Source of the DNA: Bacteroidales bacterium | GTDB taxonomy: Bacteria > Bacteroidota > Bacteroidia > Bacteroidales > UBA932 | Assembly (NCBI GenBank): GCA_017561885.1 | Contig: JAFZBF010000052.1 | Location: 1-50,708, forward strand | Reading direction: 5' to 3' | DNA length: 50,708 nt | Shown here: positions 8,501 to 16,704 of the stretch, one piece after another | Numbering within the stretch: position 1 is the stretch's first letter | Layout of the letters: every line of letters begins with the position of its first letter | The notes under the pieces: generated by a model | What the model was told of the DNA's origin: nothing | What the model saw: the letters and a program-made list of their open reading frames with translations, nothing else | The model's database searches: none | Made by a program: the position numbers and the translations under genes

Positions 8501-8934
8501 TGCTGCTTTGGACTTCGCCAGAATGGCATGGTGGCCTTGTCGCAGTAGTCGAACAGTGCCACTATGAAGGCTGAAACGGTGTCGGGACCATAGTCGGATA
8601 TATCAAGTTCGTCACCGTCGTACGAAAATGATAGCCTGACCGAACCATCCTGCTTTTTTCTGAGATAAAACGGCTGTCCGCCGCGGTAAAGCAGGATGGT
8701 ATCGGTATTGCCTACAAGAATGATGCTTATCCTGCTGTCAAGACGACAAAGGGTGCAGGCTACCGCTAAAGCAGATTCGCTTGCCTCAAGACAAGGTTCG
8801 TTGGATGCGAGAAGGATGCTGGCGTATGCCAGGAGAGATTCTTCGAGAGTTGTGGCTCCGGAGTTTAGATTGACTTGTTCCGGGCTTGTGGCCGGTATGA
8901 CAACAGGCCGTTTCATGTTCATTGACAGTTTCAT
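8482..8934 (-). CDS. Orphan protein, paralogue of the 12.3-kb gene
   Basis: This 150-residue protein belongs to no family I recognise, but it is clearly related to the protein at 12291-12797. They share EPC(L/M)EA(S/N)E, a Leu-rich middle, and (L/I)D(I/L)xxxGxDTxxxFI near the C-terminus. No signal peptide or membrane segment is visible. The TATATA box of its promoter lies 5 nt before the annotated ATG, so the transcript would be leaderless or translation would begin at one of two later in-frame ATGs (MKLSMNMKRP). The 3' end overlaps the SLOG gene tail to tail. Confidence 0.7.
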   Translation of the reverse strand: MKLSMNMKRPVVIPATSPEQVNLNSGATTLEESLLAYASILLASNEPCLEASESALAVACTLCRLDSRISIILVGNTDTILLYRGGQPFYLRKKQDGSVRLSFSYDGDELDISDYGPDTVSAFIVALFDYCDKATMPFWRSPKQHYLFAS

Positions 8935-8939
8935 GTCTA

Positions 8940-8968
8940 TATATACTCCTGATCAGCTGGCAAATTTC
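8940..8968 (-). promoter_or_regulatory. GAAA-N19-TATATA promoter, orphan gene 8.9 kb
   Basis: On the minus strand GAAA (8968-8965), 19 nt, TATATA (8945-8940), preceded by GGAG. It overlaps the 3' end of the upstream ECF-like sigma gene, so the orphan gene has its own promoter there. Confidence 0.65.
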
Positions 8969-9522
8969 GGATAGTAGATGTCAAATTCGCATGCAATCCC
9001 GGAAACCTGCGCGGCAAGAGTCTTTCTGATCATGCAGACACGCTTTGCAACAGCGTTAACGCTGCTGTCGTCTGCAGCGGCAATGTCTTTGTTGGAATAG
9101 CCCTCCATGACCATATGGGCAACGTGCTGATTTCTTTCGCTCAGCTTGCCAATCTCGGACTCGATACGATTCTCGAACTCTGCGCTTGAGATGCTCCTGT
9201 CTGCTTCGTATTCGCTATAGAAATCTTCACTTATCAACGGATCGCAGACGAGTTTCTGTTTCATTGACCTGCCAACAGCATCTATGACGCAGTTGCGAGC
9301 TATGCTGCTGACCCAGGTTGAGAGTCTGGCTTTTTCCGGGTCGTAATGCCCGAACGAACGACAGGCCCTGAAAACAGTTTCGCCGACTATGTCGTCGATT
9401 TCGTCAAGAGTGAAGTGAGGTGCCCTGCCGCGATGTCCAAGATACTGGCTGGAAAAACAGAAAACGGCATTGTGGGCGCATTTAAGAATTTCGTGTTGCT
9501 GAGCAACTGTTAATGTGACCAT
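8953..9522 (-). CDS. ECF-like sigma-70 family factor
   Basis: This 189-residue protein has the two-domain layout of extracytoplasmic-function sigma factors. Region 2 reads DEIDDIVGETVFRACRSFGHYDPEKARLSTWVSSIARNCVIDAVGR, with the characteristic ARLSTWVSSIARN in place of the usual FxxWLxxIARN. A region 4 helix-turn-helix follows (LSERNQHVAHMVMEGYSNKDIAAADDSSVNAVAKRV). No anti-sigma gene is adjacent, unlike classical PUL-linked ECFs of Bacteroidetes. It is the second of three sigma-family genes within 26 kb. Its 215-nt upstream region is rich in hairpins and has no clear GWAA-N19-TATATA site. Confidence 0.85.
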   Translation of the reverse strand: MVTLTVAQQHEILKCAHNAVFCFSSQYLGHRGRAPHFTLDEIDDIVGETVFRACRSFGHYDPEKARLSTWVSSIARNCVIDAVGRSMKQKLVCDPLISEDFYSEYEADRSISSAEFENRIESEIGKLSERNQHVAHMVMEGYSNKDIAAADDSSVNAVAKRVCMIRKTLAAQVSGIACEFDIYYPKFAS

Positions 9523-9564
9523 AGAAACGATAGTTTATTGTAAACGTTAAACGAATCACGTGAT

Positions 9565-9683
9565 AGTCCACCGTGGTCTTTTCGGACTCGGTTGGCGTCA
9601 CTCAAACCGCTGTTGCAGGTTTTGAGCTACTCTCAGTAAATTAAAATTGATTTTAATTACCTGTCAGGCACGTTGACCTGACA
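9565..9683. other. Hairpin-rich intergenic segment
   Basis: Four inverted repeats follow one another: AGTCC/GGACT (9565-9588), CTCAAACC/GGTTTTGAG (9601-9627), AATTAAAA/TTTTAATT (9639-9658) and TGTCAGG/CCTGACA (9662-9683). The last could terminate the upstream minus-strand gene. The others may form a structured leader of the ECF-like sigma transcript or a small RNA. I recognise no known RNA family. Confidence 0.4.
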
Positions 9684-9737
9684 TTTCTTCTCCTCAGAAG
9701 ATTTTATCCCACAAAAATCGAGCCTGAATCGAATCAT

Positions 9738-10517
9738 CTAGGTGAAGTTTTCTGAAACTTGCATTGCAAAATCTATTTTCGCATGATAGAGATTGTCGTG
9801 TTCTGCACCAAGACTCAGGAAGAAATGATTTCTTTCGGTTCCGTCCCTCATGATTGAGACCTCCTCAAAATGAAGATCAATTGCAACAAGCCAGTATTTA
9901 ATGGTGGTTGCTGAACACCGAATACCGACGTACACCGCGTAATACTCTTTGAATCTCATCTTTCTGAACCAGGATTCAAGTTCATCTCTTTTTCTGCGCA
10001 GTTTCTCTTCTATCCTTTTTGATTTTGCCTTCCCGGAGTTTTCCAGGCAATAATCAAGATCCTTGATGTAGTTTTCCAGAAGAAAACCGCTATCCATCGT
10101 GATATCACATATTATTTCATCCGGGAATAGTTCTGACATTGCCTTTCTGGCAACAGCTTCGCACTTCTCTTCCACGGTCATCGAGGTGTCCAGCCATGAC
10201 GGATCGTTGTCATAGACATTGGGGGCGTCCAGATGGCAGCGCTCGTGATATCTTTTGCGCTGGTCTACCGTAAGATCGGATTCCTCAAGCTGTCCGATTA
10301 TTTCGTCTGGATTGAGGATGCAGATGCTGCCGCTCCATTCTGAGATTACAGCAACCACATATGCTTTCCCATCCGCTACTACACTTTTTACGCGGGCAAT
10401 ATACTCCTCAGGCGCAATCTCGTCAGGATTGAACTCGCAGTGGCCGAACATCTCCATCAGATGGACGCCCGGCTGGTTAGTAATAATCCTTACAATGTCG
10501 TTTTTCTTGTATGCCAT
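9738..10517 (-). CDS. Hypothetical protein with central basic coiled coil
   Basis: I do not recognise this 259-residue protein. The N-terminal ~90 residues (MAYKKNDIVRI ... YVVAVISEWSG) suggest a small SH3-like beta barrel. Residues ~155-190 are strongly charged (SKRIEEKLRRKRDELESWFRKM), a probable coiled coil or nucleic-acid-contacting helix. The C-terminus is beta-rich. No transmembrane segment is visible. It is transcribed away from hipBST across a 175-nt divergent region and carries a GAAA-N19-TATATA promoter, so it belongs to the same putative regulon as its neighbours. Confidence 0.7.
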   Translation of the reverse strand: MAYKKNDIVRIITNQPGVHLMEMFGHCEFNPDEIAPEEYIARVKSVVADGKAYVVAVISEWSGSICILNPDEIIGQLEESDLTVDQRKRYHERCHLDAPNVYDNDPSWLDTSMTVEEKCEAVARKAMSELFPDEIICDITMDSGFLLENYIKDLDYCLENSGKAKSKRIEEKLRRKRDELESWFRKMRFKEYYAVYVGIRCSATTIKYWLVAIDLHFEEVSIMRDGTERNHFFLSLGAEHDNLYHAKIDFAMQVSENFT

Positions 10518-10572
10518 GTTTTATTTGTTATGTTGTTTTAATACAGAATTAGCTACTACATCAATACATGTT

Positions 10573-10601
10573 TATATACTCGACATTGCGCGAATTCTTT
10601 C
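10573..10601 (-). promoter_or_regulatory. GAAA-N19-TATATA promoter, 10.5-kb gene
   Basis: On the minus strand GAAA (10601-10598), 19 nt, TATATA (10578-10573), preceded by CGAG. It lies about 56 nt before the hypothetical gene start. Confidence 0.6.
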
Positions 10602-10613
10602 AACTGAGTTAAT

Positions 10614-10689
10614 AGTATAATTTATTAGACTTTTCTTGCTATTAAAGTGTACTTTTTTTATTTTTGTGGCAGAAAGTATAATATATTAG
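10614..10689 (+). promoter_or_regulatory. Paired operator-like repeats upstream of hipB
   Basis: Two near-identical 15-mers, AGTATAATTTATTAG (10614-10628) and AGTATAATATATTAG (10675-10689), differ by one base and lie 61 nt apart just before hipB. The second contains the palindrome TAATATATTA and a TATAAT-like box. HipB antitoxins repress their own operon by binding paired operators, so these are candidate HipB sites. Confidence 0.55.
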
Positions 10690-10692
10690 CCT

Positions 10693-10902
10693 ATGACTCT
10701 TGCTATAACTCTTGCTGCCCGCCGCAAAACCCTCGGCATCTCCCAGAATGATCTGTCGGAGATGTCTGGCGTGTCACTAGCTACCATTAAAAACATAGAA
10801 CGGGGAAAAGGAAATCCATCTTTCGAGACGGTTAACAAGATCCTTTCGATCCTGGGCATGGAAATGCTTTTCAAAGTACGTAGTCCATTTGATAACCGGT
10901 AA
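10693..10902 (+). CDS. hipB: HipB-like XRE-family antitoxin/repressor
   Basis: This 69-residue protein is a single helix-turn-helix of the XRE family: RRKTLGISQNDLSEMSGVSLATIKNIERGKGNPSFETVNKILSILG. Length and position match HipB of split hipBST loci, where HipB binds DNA and helps neutralise the kinase. The next gene begins 11 nt downstream. Two near-identical AT-rich repeats immediately upstream are likely its operators. Confidence 0.85.
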   Translation: MTLAITLAARRKTLGISQNDLSEMSGVSLATIKNIERGKGNPSFETVNKILSILGMEMLFKVRSPFDNR

Positions 10903-10913
10903 CAGAATGAATC

Positions 10914-11234
10914 ATGAGACAGCTAGGTGTATACAATAATGATATGATGGCCGGAATACTAACCGAACAGAACCCAGGCAAGGGCTATGTGTTTACGTAC
11001 GACCAGGCCTATCTCGATTCGGGCGGAAACCCGGTCTCAGTAACGCTTCCGCTCCGGCAGGCCTCCTATGAGTCGGAAAACATGTTTCCTTTTTTTGTCA
11101 ACCTGTTGCCGGAAGGCGCTAACAGGACCGTCATATGCAGAAATTACAGAATCGATGAGGATGATTTCTTCGGCATTCTGACTGTCATGTCGGGTCAGGA
11201 TTTTATAGGCGCCGTTAATGTTAAAGAGTTATGA
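10914..11234 (+). CDS. hipS: HipS: stand-alone HipA N-terminal subdomain 1
   Basis: This 106-residue protein corresponds only to the N-terminal subdomain of HipA (GVYNNDMMAGILTEQNPGKGYVFTYDQAYL, then SVTLPLRQ and FFVNLLPEGANR). In tripartite HipBST systems this separate piece acts as the antitoxin against the HipT kinase. It lies between hipB and hipT, and its stop overlaps the hipT start in an ATGA, implying coupled translation and fixed stoichiometry. Confidence 0.85.
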   Translation: MRQLGVYNNDMMAGILTEQNPGKGYVFTYDQAYLDSGGNPVSVTLPLRQASYESENMFPFFVNLLPEGANRTVICRNYRIDEDDFFGILTVMSGQDFIGAVNVKEL

Positions 11235-12196
11235 TAGAGATGCAAGCATATAGTCCGCACGTCCTGAAAACTTTGTTTTTCGGGAAGCAAGTGTCGCCAT
11301 ATCTGGATTTCAGTATAAAAGGGCTGAAGAAATCTGACGAGGCAGTTTCTGCCGTCGAACGTATTTCCGTTTCGGGTGTCCAGGAAAAATTCCCGGCCGT
11401 CATTGACGGCGGTAAGATCCGCCTTTCCCGGGAAGGGGAGCGCTCAACGCACATCTTGAAACCGGCTCCTTGGGATGAGACCATCGCAACGCGTCGGCAC
11501 ATCCCTGCAAACGAGCATCTGACTATGCAGATAGCCGCTCAGGTATATGGCATCCAGACGGCAGCCAACGGCCTTTGCGTATCGTCGGACGGTCAGCTTG
11601 TGTATATCACACGCCGTTTTGATATCCTTGAGGATGGAACTAAGACAGAGATGGAGGATTTCGCTTCAGTCTGCGGCCGCAACGAACAGACCGACGGAAT
11701 CCATTTCAAGTACAGTGGAACCTATGAAGACATTGCCCGTGGACTCCGGCAGTATGTTTCCGGCTGGATGGTGGATATGGAACGGTTCTTTGACCTGGTG
11801 GTATTCAACTACATCTATGGGAACGGAGACGACCACCTCAAGAATTTCTCTCTGATCCGTCATGGAGAGGACTATAGGCTGGCTCCGGCCTATGACCTGC
11901 TGAACACTAGTCTGCATGTGCTGGGAGACGACTTTGGTCTGGATGGCGGTCTGTCGACGAATCTTACTCGCAGCGACGAGTACGACCGTACCGGGCATCC
12001 ATGCAGAGTGGATTTCGAACAGTTTGCATCTCTGATAGGGATTGTCCCCGTCCGTGCTGCCAGATTGCTGGACCGGTATATGGCCGTTCCTGAGGCTACG
12101 CTGTCCTTGCTTCAAGATTCTTTCCTTCCCGAGAAGATGAGGCGTTCATATCTGCGTATCGTAAAAGAAAGGGTAGCAAGGTTTAGCCGGAATTAA
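11231..12196 (+). CDS. hipT: HipT: HipA-like Ser/Thr kinase toxin
   Basis: This 321-residue HipA-family kinase lacks the N-terminal subdomain, which is supplied by the previous gene. Visible family motifs are VSGVQEKFPA in the Gly-rich loop with candidate autophosphorylation serines S46 and S48 (SVS), STHILKP, ANEHLTMQIA, a catalytic loop NGDDHLKNFS with D200 and N205, and the metal-binding APAYDLLN with D222. E. coli HipT phosphorylates the tryptophanyl-tRNA synthetase and HipA the glutamyl-tRNA synthetase; the target here is unknown. All catalytic residues appear intact, so an active toxin is expected. Confidence 0.88.
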   Translation: MIEMQAYSPHVLKTLFFGKQVSPYLDFSIKGLKKSDEAVSAVERISVSGVQEKFPAVIDGGKIRLSREGERSTHILKPAPWDETIATRRHIPANEHLTMQIAAQVYGIQTAANGLCVSSDGQLVYITRRFDILEDGTKTEMEDFASVCGRNEQTDGIHFKYSGTYEDIARGLRQYVSGWMVDMERFFDLVVFNYIYGNGDDHLKNFSLIRHGEDYRLAPAYDLLNTSLHVLGDDFGLDGGLSTNLTRSDEYDRTGHPCRVDFEQFASLIGIVPVRAARLLDRYMAVPEATLSLLQDSFLPEKMRRSYLRIVKERVARFSRN

Positions 12197-12236
12197 CTAT
12201 TCAATAGAGCGTCGATGTTTTTGTCGCGCATTACCT

Positions 12237-12265
12237 GAAAGAATCTGCGTGGATTCAGGTATATG
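12237..12265 (+). promoter_or_regulatory. GAAA-N19-TATATG promoter, orphan paralogue
   Basis: GAAA (12237-12240), 19 nt, TATATG (12260-12265), preceded by CAGG. It places the transcription start near 12272 and so supports translation from ATG 12291 (or 12297) rather than from the upstream GTG at 12249. Confidence 0.55.
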
Positions 12266-12290
12266 TATTAAAAGCGAAAGAAAACGGTAT

Positions 12291-12797
12291 ATGTTTATGC
12301 GCCTCCAGATGATTCAAAAGCCCCCTGTTGTCTTTACTCTGTACGACCCGGCAAAGGTCATAAGTCAAACAGAACTCAATGTGAAACATAGCGCGCGCAG
12401 GGCGGAAACAATCACCCGTCTCTGGCTCAGCTATGTCTGGACGGTGCTGGACGATGCGGAGCCTTGCATGGAGGCCAATGAAGGTGCATTCGCAACCCTG
12501 TCTCTGGCGAGCCGCTACAAAAGCCTCTCGGGAATGGAGGTGCGCAATATCAGGCGGACTACAGGGGAGTGCTATGAACTGAAGCGGGGTTCCGCCCGCC
12601 TCTGGCTGACCGAAACGGAAGCCGGTGACGTCTTCCTCAGTTTCTTCCAGCCGCAACAGAACCCTTGCATCCGCGAAGACAGCACCATCGACCTGACATA
12701 CTTCGGCAGCGATACTGCCGCATATTTCATCGCCACAGTCTTTGAATCGTATGAATATATCGTAAATGAATACTGCCGGCAGGATTGGCTTTACTGA
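12291..12797 (+). CDS. Orphan protein, paralogue of the 8.9-kb gene
   Basis: This 168-residue protein from ATG 12291 is a longer divergent copy of the 150-residue protein at 8482-8934. Shared features are a start like M-x-L/M-x-x-PVV, EPCMEANEGAFA, and IDLTYFGSDTAAYFIATVFE. Between the shared blocks it has extra residues (RNIRRTTGECYELKRGSARLWLTE). No known domain, signal peptide or membrane helix is seen. Both copies carry the GAAA-N19-TATAT(A/G) promoter, which suggests they are expressed together. It converges on the DUF2779 gene, separated by a minus-strand terminator. Confidence 0.7.
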   Translation: MFMRLQMIQKPPVVFTLYDPAKVISQTELNVKHSARRAETITRLWLSYVWTVLDDAEPCMEANEGAFATLSLASRYKSLSGMEVRNIRRTTGECYELKRGSARLWLTETEAGDVFLSFFQPQQNPCIREDSTIDLTYFGSDTAAYFIATVFESYEYIVNEYCRQDWLY

Positions 12798-12801
12798 CAC
12801 T

Positions 12802-12828
12802 AAAAAGGCCGCCCGGGAACGAGCGACC
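12802..12828 (-). terminator. Intrinsic terminator for DUF2779 gene
   Basis: On the minus strand GGTCGC pairs with GCGGCC (one G-T wobble) and is followed by TTTTT. It lies 27 nt past the DUF2779 stop codon and fits a rho-independent terminator of the DUF2130-DUF2779 transcript. Confidence 0.65.
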
Positions 12829-12854
12829 TATGAGCAGAAGGTGAAAGAGAAGGC

Positions 12855-14894
12855 CTAAGCCGTCATTTCACGGAAATACTCCCAGATGAAGACCATGGAC
12901 ATGGTGTCCAGCTCGCAGTAGCGGAGCAGGGCCTTGGCCAGGGCATCGGTGCATACCTCATCGCTGAACTGAAGCTTTGTATAGGCTGCCAGTGCGGCTC
13001 CGCCGTTGGCGATCGACTCGTCCGCCATCTGGCGCTCTGTATCGAAATGCTCCAGTTCTTCAGGAGTTACTTCCAGGAAGGACGCAATGGTGTCCAGATG
13101 TTTGTAAGGATTCTCCACAGATCCGTCTTGTGCGTAAGTAATCCATGCCTTCGCAGAAGCGGCGTCGAAGTTACAGCTGGGAATCTCGCTGCCGTAGATG
13201 GGCCTCTCGTATTTGGCTTGAATGGCCTTGCTGGAATTGAGGATGGCAGGGAGTACAACCTTGATTGAATTGCTGCCTTTCATGCTGGGATGATAGTAGT
13301 ATCTTCTAACCATTACCAATAAATCCACCATATCTCGGGAACCGGCAACTTCGGTATTTCCGTCCTTGTAGTGAGTTATGCTGTCGATGAAAGACATCAG
13401 TGCCTGCTTGTCGGGCTCTGAACTGGCATCCAGCTGCTCATGGATTGCTCTCAGAATCGAGTTTTCGTGGGCGGCATAACGGAAGATGGTGCCATTGTCT
13501 CCTTCAAGCTGGCGCTTCAACTCCCTCACAAATTCAAAGTTAGGGAAATGGTGTTTGGCGGTGTTGAGGTATTGACCGGCATGACGTATGGTGCCGTCTT
13601 TCTCGATGATGTGGTGAGAGAACTGAAAGGCAACCTGCTCATAGGGACGCATCTCAGCATAGAAAGGCAGGGCAACTACAGTGGTTTCGAAATCTATCAT
13701 GTGCAGCGGGAACTTCCAGTTCGCCATTTCGGCTTTTAGCCCTGGTATGTCTACATAGACACCGTTGTGCAGGTTCGGCTTGAAGCGGGAAAGCATACTT
13801 TGATTGCCGGTCGTGAGCCCGATCTGGAGGAGTCTCCTGTCCGAAGGAAGAAGCCCGGCACTGCCGGTTCTGGAGGCGGGAATATCACCTGTAGTAATAT
13901 CTGACATGAATATCTTCCCCTTTTCCAACAGCTCTTTTTTCAAAGACCTGGCTCCCATAAGGCCACACCAAAGGTCTCCTGCAGAAGGACGGCAGAAATC
14001 CGCATCCTTGAAGTCGGCCATCTTTTTCCAGCATTCGCGTTTGCCGTCCAGCATGCCAGGCGTTTTCTCGTTGGAATAGAATGGACATTTGAAGCAACGC
14101 TCGCTGACAGGAAGGAATTCGTGCTTGTGCTCGACATAGATGTCGGACATCTTGTCGACGAAATCTGTGAACTTGCATCCCATAAGTTCCATCTGTTCTG
14201 CTGTGTTTCCCTCAATTATGCGAGAACAGAGATTGTCCACGTCGAAGGGTTTAAGAACGTGCGTGAAATTGCGAAGCTTTTCAGCTCCGGCTTCGCGGAC
14301 TATGGATACGCGGTCCCCATCTTTAACTACGCGGAAGTACTGGTTGATACCGTCTGCATCTGACAAAATGGTTTTGTCCGGCATCATCAGGAATGCCTTA
14401 ACGGTAATCCCGGGCCCCAGTGCCTTCTGAATGACGTATTTCTGGAAAGCAACGTCATACACATATTCCAAGATACCGGGATCTACCTTGTTGGGATTTC
14501 GTTTCATTACGAAACTGTCCTTCGACGGGTCCCATGACTTTGCTTTGACCTCGATCAAGTTAATCTGGTCGCCCTTCTTCTCTATGATATCGGCGCGGAT
14601 GAAACAGTTTTTCCATCTGAAGGCTGCTTCTGCGATATTCACCTCGTCGCGCTTGAGCAGGTCGGTTGTAATCTCCTTAGACTTGTCATAGTCCAGAACT
14701 CGGATATCAGCATCCGCGTGGACATCATAGTACACTTTGGCCAGATCGCCGACCTGATTACCACCTTCTGCAAGAGCTTGGAGGAAATCGTCTTCATTCA
14801 TCTGGTTGGCGTAATGCTCCCTGTCGTAGTAGTAAAACAACGATGCAGGGCAGAACAGGGCCTGCTTGAAGGCGGATTTAGTAAAAAGCTTCAT
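12855..14894 (-). CDS. DUF2779 protein: PD-(D/E)XK-like N-terminus plus DEDD-type exonuclease
   Basis: This 679-residue protein matches the DUF2779 architecture. The N-terminus (KSAFKQALFCPASLFYYYD) is Cas4-like, with a nuclease core D102 ... E115-x-K117 (IEVKAK). A cysteine cluster follows (CFKCPFYSN ... CW), which may bind Zn or Fe-S. The C-terminal half is a DEDD/RNase H-like exonuclease with HMIDFETT (D401, E403) and a closing CELDTMSM. A double-nuclease role in nucleic-acid processing or defence is likely but unproven. It lies 27 nt after the DUF2130 gene, so they form an operon. Confidence 0.8.
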   Translation of the reverse strand: MKLFTKSAFKQALFCPASLFYYYDREHYANQMNEDDFLQALAEGGNQVGDLAKVYYDVHADADIRVLDYDKSKEITTDLLKRDEVNIAEAAFRWKNCFIRADIIEKKGDQINLIEVKAKSWDPSKDSFVMKRNPNKVDPGILEYVYDVAFQKYVIQKALGPGITVKAFLMMPDKTILSDADGINQYFRVVKDGDRVSIVREAGAEKLRNFTHVLKPFDVDNLCSRIIEGNTAEQMELMGCKFTDFVDKMSDIYVEHKHEFLPVSERCFKCPFYSNEKTPGMLDGKRECWKKMADFKDADFCRPSAGDLWCGLMGARSLKKELLEKGKIFMSDITTGDIPASRTGSAGLLPSDRRLLQIGLTTGNQSMLSRFKPNLHNGVYVDIPGLKAEMANWKFPLHMIDFETTVVALPFYAEMRPYEQVAFQFSHHIIEKDGTIRHAGQYLNTAKHHFPNFEFVRELKRQLEGDNGTIFRYAAHENSILRAIHEQLDASSEPDKQALMSFIDSITHYKDGNTEVAGSRDMVDLLVMVRRYYYHPSMKGSNSIKVVLPAILNSSKAIQAKYERPIYGSEIPSCNFDAASAKAWITYAQDGSVENPYKHLDTIASFLEVTPEELEHFDTERQMADESIANGGAALAAYTKLQFSDEVCTDALAKALLRYCELDTMSMVFIWEYFREMTA

Positions 14895-14921
14895 GTATTA
14901 TAGGATATTGTTTCCTTATAG

Positions 14922-16265
14922 TTATTTCTGTCTGGCTTCGTCAAACTTGGCTTTCATTGTAGGATTACCTCTGGTGAGCTTCTTTATGGTGAGGTTGTCT
15001 GCCTTTTCGTTGGCCAGGCGTAGATTATTCTCCGAACCTAGGAGGGCTTCCCGTATTTTCTGAAGTTGTGCAATCGACTTGTCAATTCCGTCGATGGCGT
15101 TCTTGAACTTTTCGCTTGCAAGGCGATAGTTCTTTCCAAATGCTTCCTTGAAGGCTTCGAGCTGGCTTTCGAAGTTGGTTACGTCGATACTCTGGCTGCG
15201 GGCGATAGCAAGCTGGCGCTTATAATCTATCGATTTCCTTGAGGTGTTCACCAACAAGGTGATGATGGCCTTGAAGAATTGTGGGCGAATGACGTACATC
15301 TTGGGGTAGCGGTGGGATACATCCACGATGCCGCTATTATACAGCTCGCTTTCCGGCTCCAGCAAAGACACAAGAACTGCGTATTCGCAACCCTTTGCAT
15401 TACGGTCCGCATCGAGTTTCTTAAAAAAGTCCTCGTTCTTGTGCTTGGTTGCAGTTTCATCCATTTCGTTCTTCATCTCGAACATAATGGATACGTACTC
15501 AGTTCCATCTTCATAGTCACGGAAAATGAAATCTCCCTTACTGCCGCCTGATGCGTCATTATCCTTCTCGAAGTATGCATTAGGCAGTAATACCCTCATC
15601 TCGCTTTCAAAAATGGTACTGCAGTGCGCTTCCAGGCTCTCACCAACCATCTTGGTAGACAAACGGGTCTTGAAATCCTTTAGACGCTCGACCTCTTCTT
15701 CGGCCAGACGCAAACGGGAATCGGCTTCAGATTGAACCAATTGTAACTTTCCCTCGTACTCTGACTGAATGTTCTTTTCGCGGAGTTCTGCTTCAGATGC
15801 TGCCAGTTTGGCCTGATTGAGGAGCTCGGCGATTTCCGCATCCTTGGCCTGAGCTGCTTCTTTGGCCATCTGCTGTTCCTTCATCACGGCTATTTTCAGA
15901 TTCTGGGCATCTTGTTTAATTGTTGCTTTAAGTGCATCAATCTCTCTGACTTTATCATTCACGGCAGCATCTATCTCCAACTGTTTTTTCTCTTCCATTG
16001 CGGTTATCTGCTGCTTGAGGCGTTCTATCTCGCTGTCCTTTTCTCCAATTGCCTGGTCCTTTTCCGACAACTCCTCTTTATGTGCTTGAAATGTAAGTGC
16101 ATCGCGCGCACTCTGTTCAGCCTCATGCTGCTTGTTGAGTTCAGCGATACGGCGATTGACTTCGGCATCAAATTCTGCGCCTTTTACCTGGTTGACGATG
16201 AATGCGTAATCGGCTTCATCCACGGAAAAGACATTTCCACACTTAGGACATCTGAGTTCTTTCAT
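14922..16265 (-). CDS. DUF2130 coiled-coil protein with N-terminal zinc knuckle
   Basis: This 447-residue protein opens with [18 protein letters not shown], half a zinc ribbon, then has ~180 residues of heptad-rich coiled coil (Glu/Lys/Gln/Ala). A compact C-terminal DUF2130 domain follows, containing [24 protein letters not shown], and [10 protein letters not shown]. The FIFRDYEDG ... FEMKNE pattern resembles a PD-(D/E)XK nuclease core (D ... E-x-K), though I cannot confirm activity. Together with the downstream DUF2779 nuclease it likely forms a two-gene DNA-processing unit under the promoter at 16349-16377. Confidence 0.8.
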   Translation of the reverse strand: MKELRCPKCGNVFSVDEADYAFIVNQVKGAEFDAEVNRRIAELNKQHEAEQSARDALTFQAHKEELSEKDQAIGEKDSEIERLKQQITAMEEKKQLEIDAAVNDKVREIDALKATIKQDAQNLKIAVMKEQQMAKEAAQAKDAEIAELLNQAKLAASEAELREKNIQSEYEGKLQLVQSEADSRLRLAEEEVERLKDFKTRLSTKMVGESLEAHCSTIFESEMRVLLPNAYFEKDNDASGGSKGDFIFRDYEDGTEYVSIMFEMKNEMDETATKHKNEDFFKKLDADRNAKGCEYAVLVSLLEPESELYNSGIVDVSHRYPKMYVIRPQFFKAIITLLVNTSRKSIDYKRQLAIARSQSIDVTNFESQLEAFKEAFGKNYRLASEKFKNAIDGIDKSIAQLQKIREALLGSENNLRLANEKADNLTIKKLTRGNPTMKAKFDEARQK

Positions 16266-16348
16266 AATAATCTTAGTTAAAGGAATTGTTAGTTAGAACG
16301 ATACTAATATACATTAAAAAAGGGAAATAATATGCATGCTTTTACTAG

Positions 16349-16377
16349 TGTATACTCCTGCAACTTCTTTTTCTTAC
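16349..16377 (-). promoter_or_regulatory. GTAA-N19-TATACA promoter, DUF2130-DUF2779 operon
   Basis: On the minus strand GTAA (16377-16374), 19 nt, TATACA (16354-16349), preceded by GGAG. It is about 84 nt before the DUF2130 start. Confidence 0.55.
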
Positions 16378-16390
16378 CCGCCATAAACAA

Positions 16391-16416
16391 TAAAACACCG
16401 GACCGGTTAAGGTCCG
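16391..16416 (-). terminator. Possible terminator after gene remnant
   Basis: On the minus strand CGGACC/GGTCCG forms a hairpin followed by GTGTTTTATTG. It separates the degenerate fragment upstream from the DUF2130 promoter. Confidence 0.45.
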
Positions 16417-16450
16417 ATGGTTTGATTCGGAATGCCTATGCGACAATGCC

Positions 16451-16576
16451 CTACTGTGAGAGGAATCTGCTGCCCAGAGCTCTCTTGAGAGCCTTGCGGG
16501 CTTTGTTTTACAAAATATACTCTTCAACCAGTTTCTTTTTCATTTCAGCTGCCATGCGGTTGAAGCCGGCATCCAT
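16451..16576 (-). pseudogene. Degenerate short coding fragment
   Basis: From ATG 16576 a 22-residue peptide (MDAGFNRMAAEMKKKLVEEY-) ends at a TAA. The same frame continues in protein-like fashion for 18 more codons (KARKALKRALGSRFLS) to a TAG. It looks like the tail of a decayed gene with an internal stop. The remainder of the 457-nt gap 16266-16722 holds only promoters and a hairpin. Confidence 0.3.
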
Positions 16577-16704
16577 GATTATTTGCCAGGTTTTCGCTTT
16601 GGCGTAATGACATTCTTATCATCTATAGCAAAGTTTATATTAATTACTAATATCGAGGATAAACTAAACTTTACTATATGTAATACGATGCATTTTTCTG
16701 ACCT

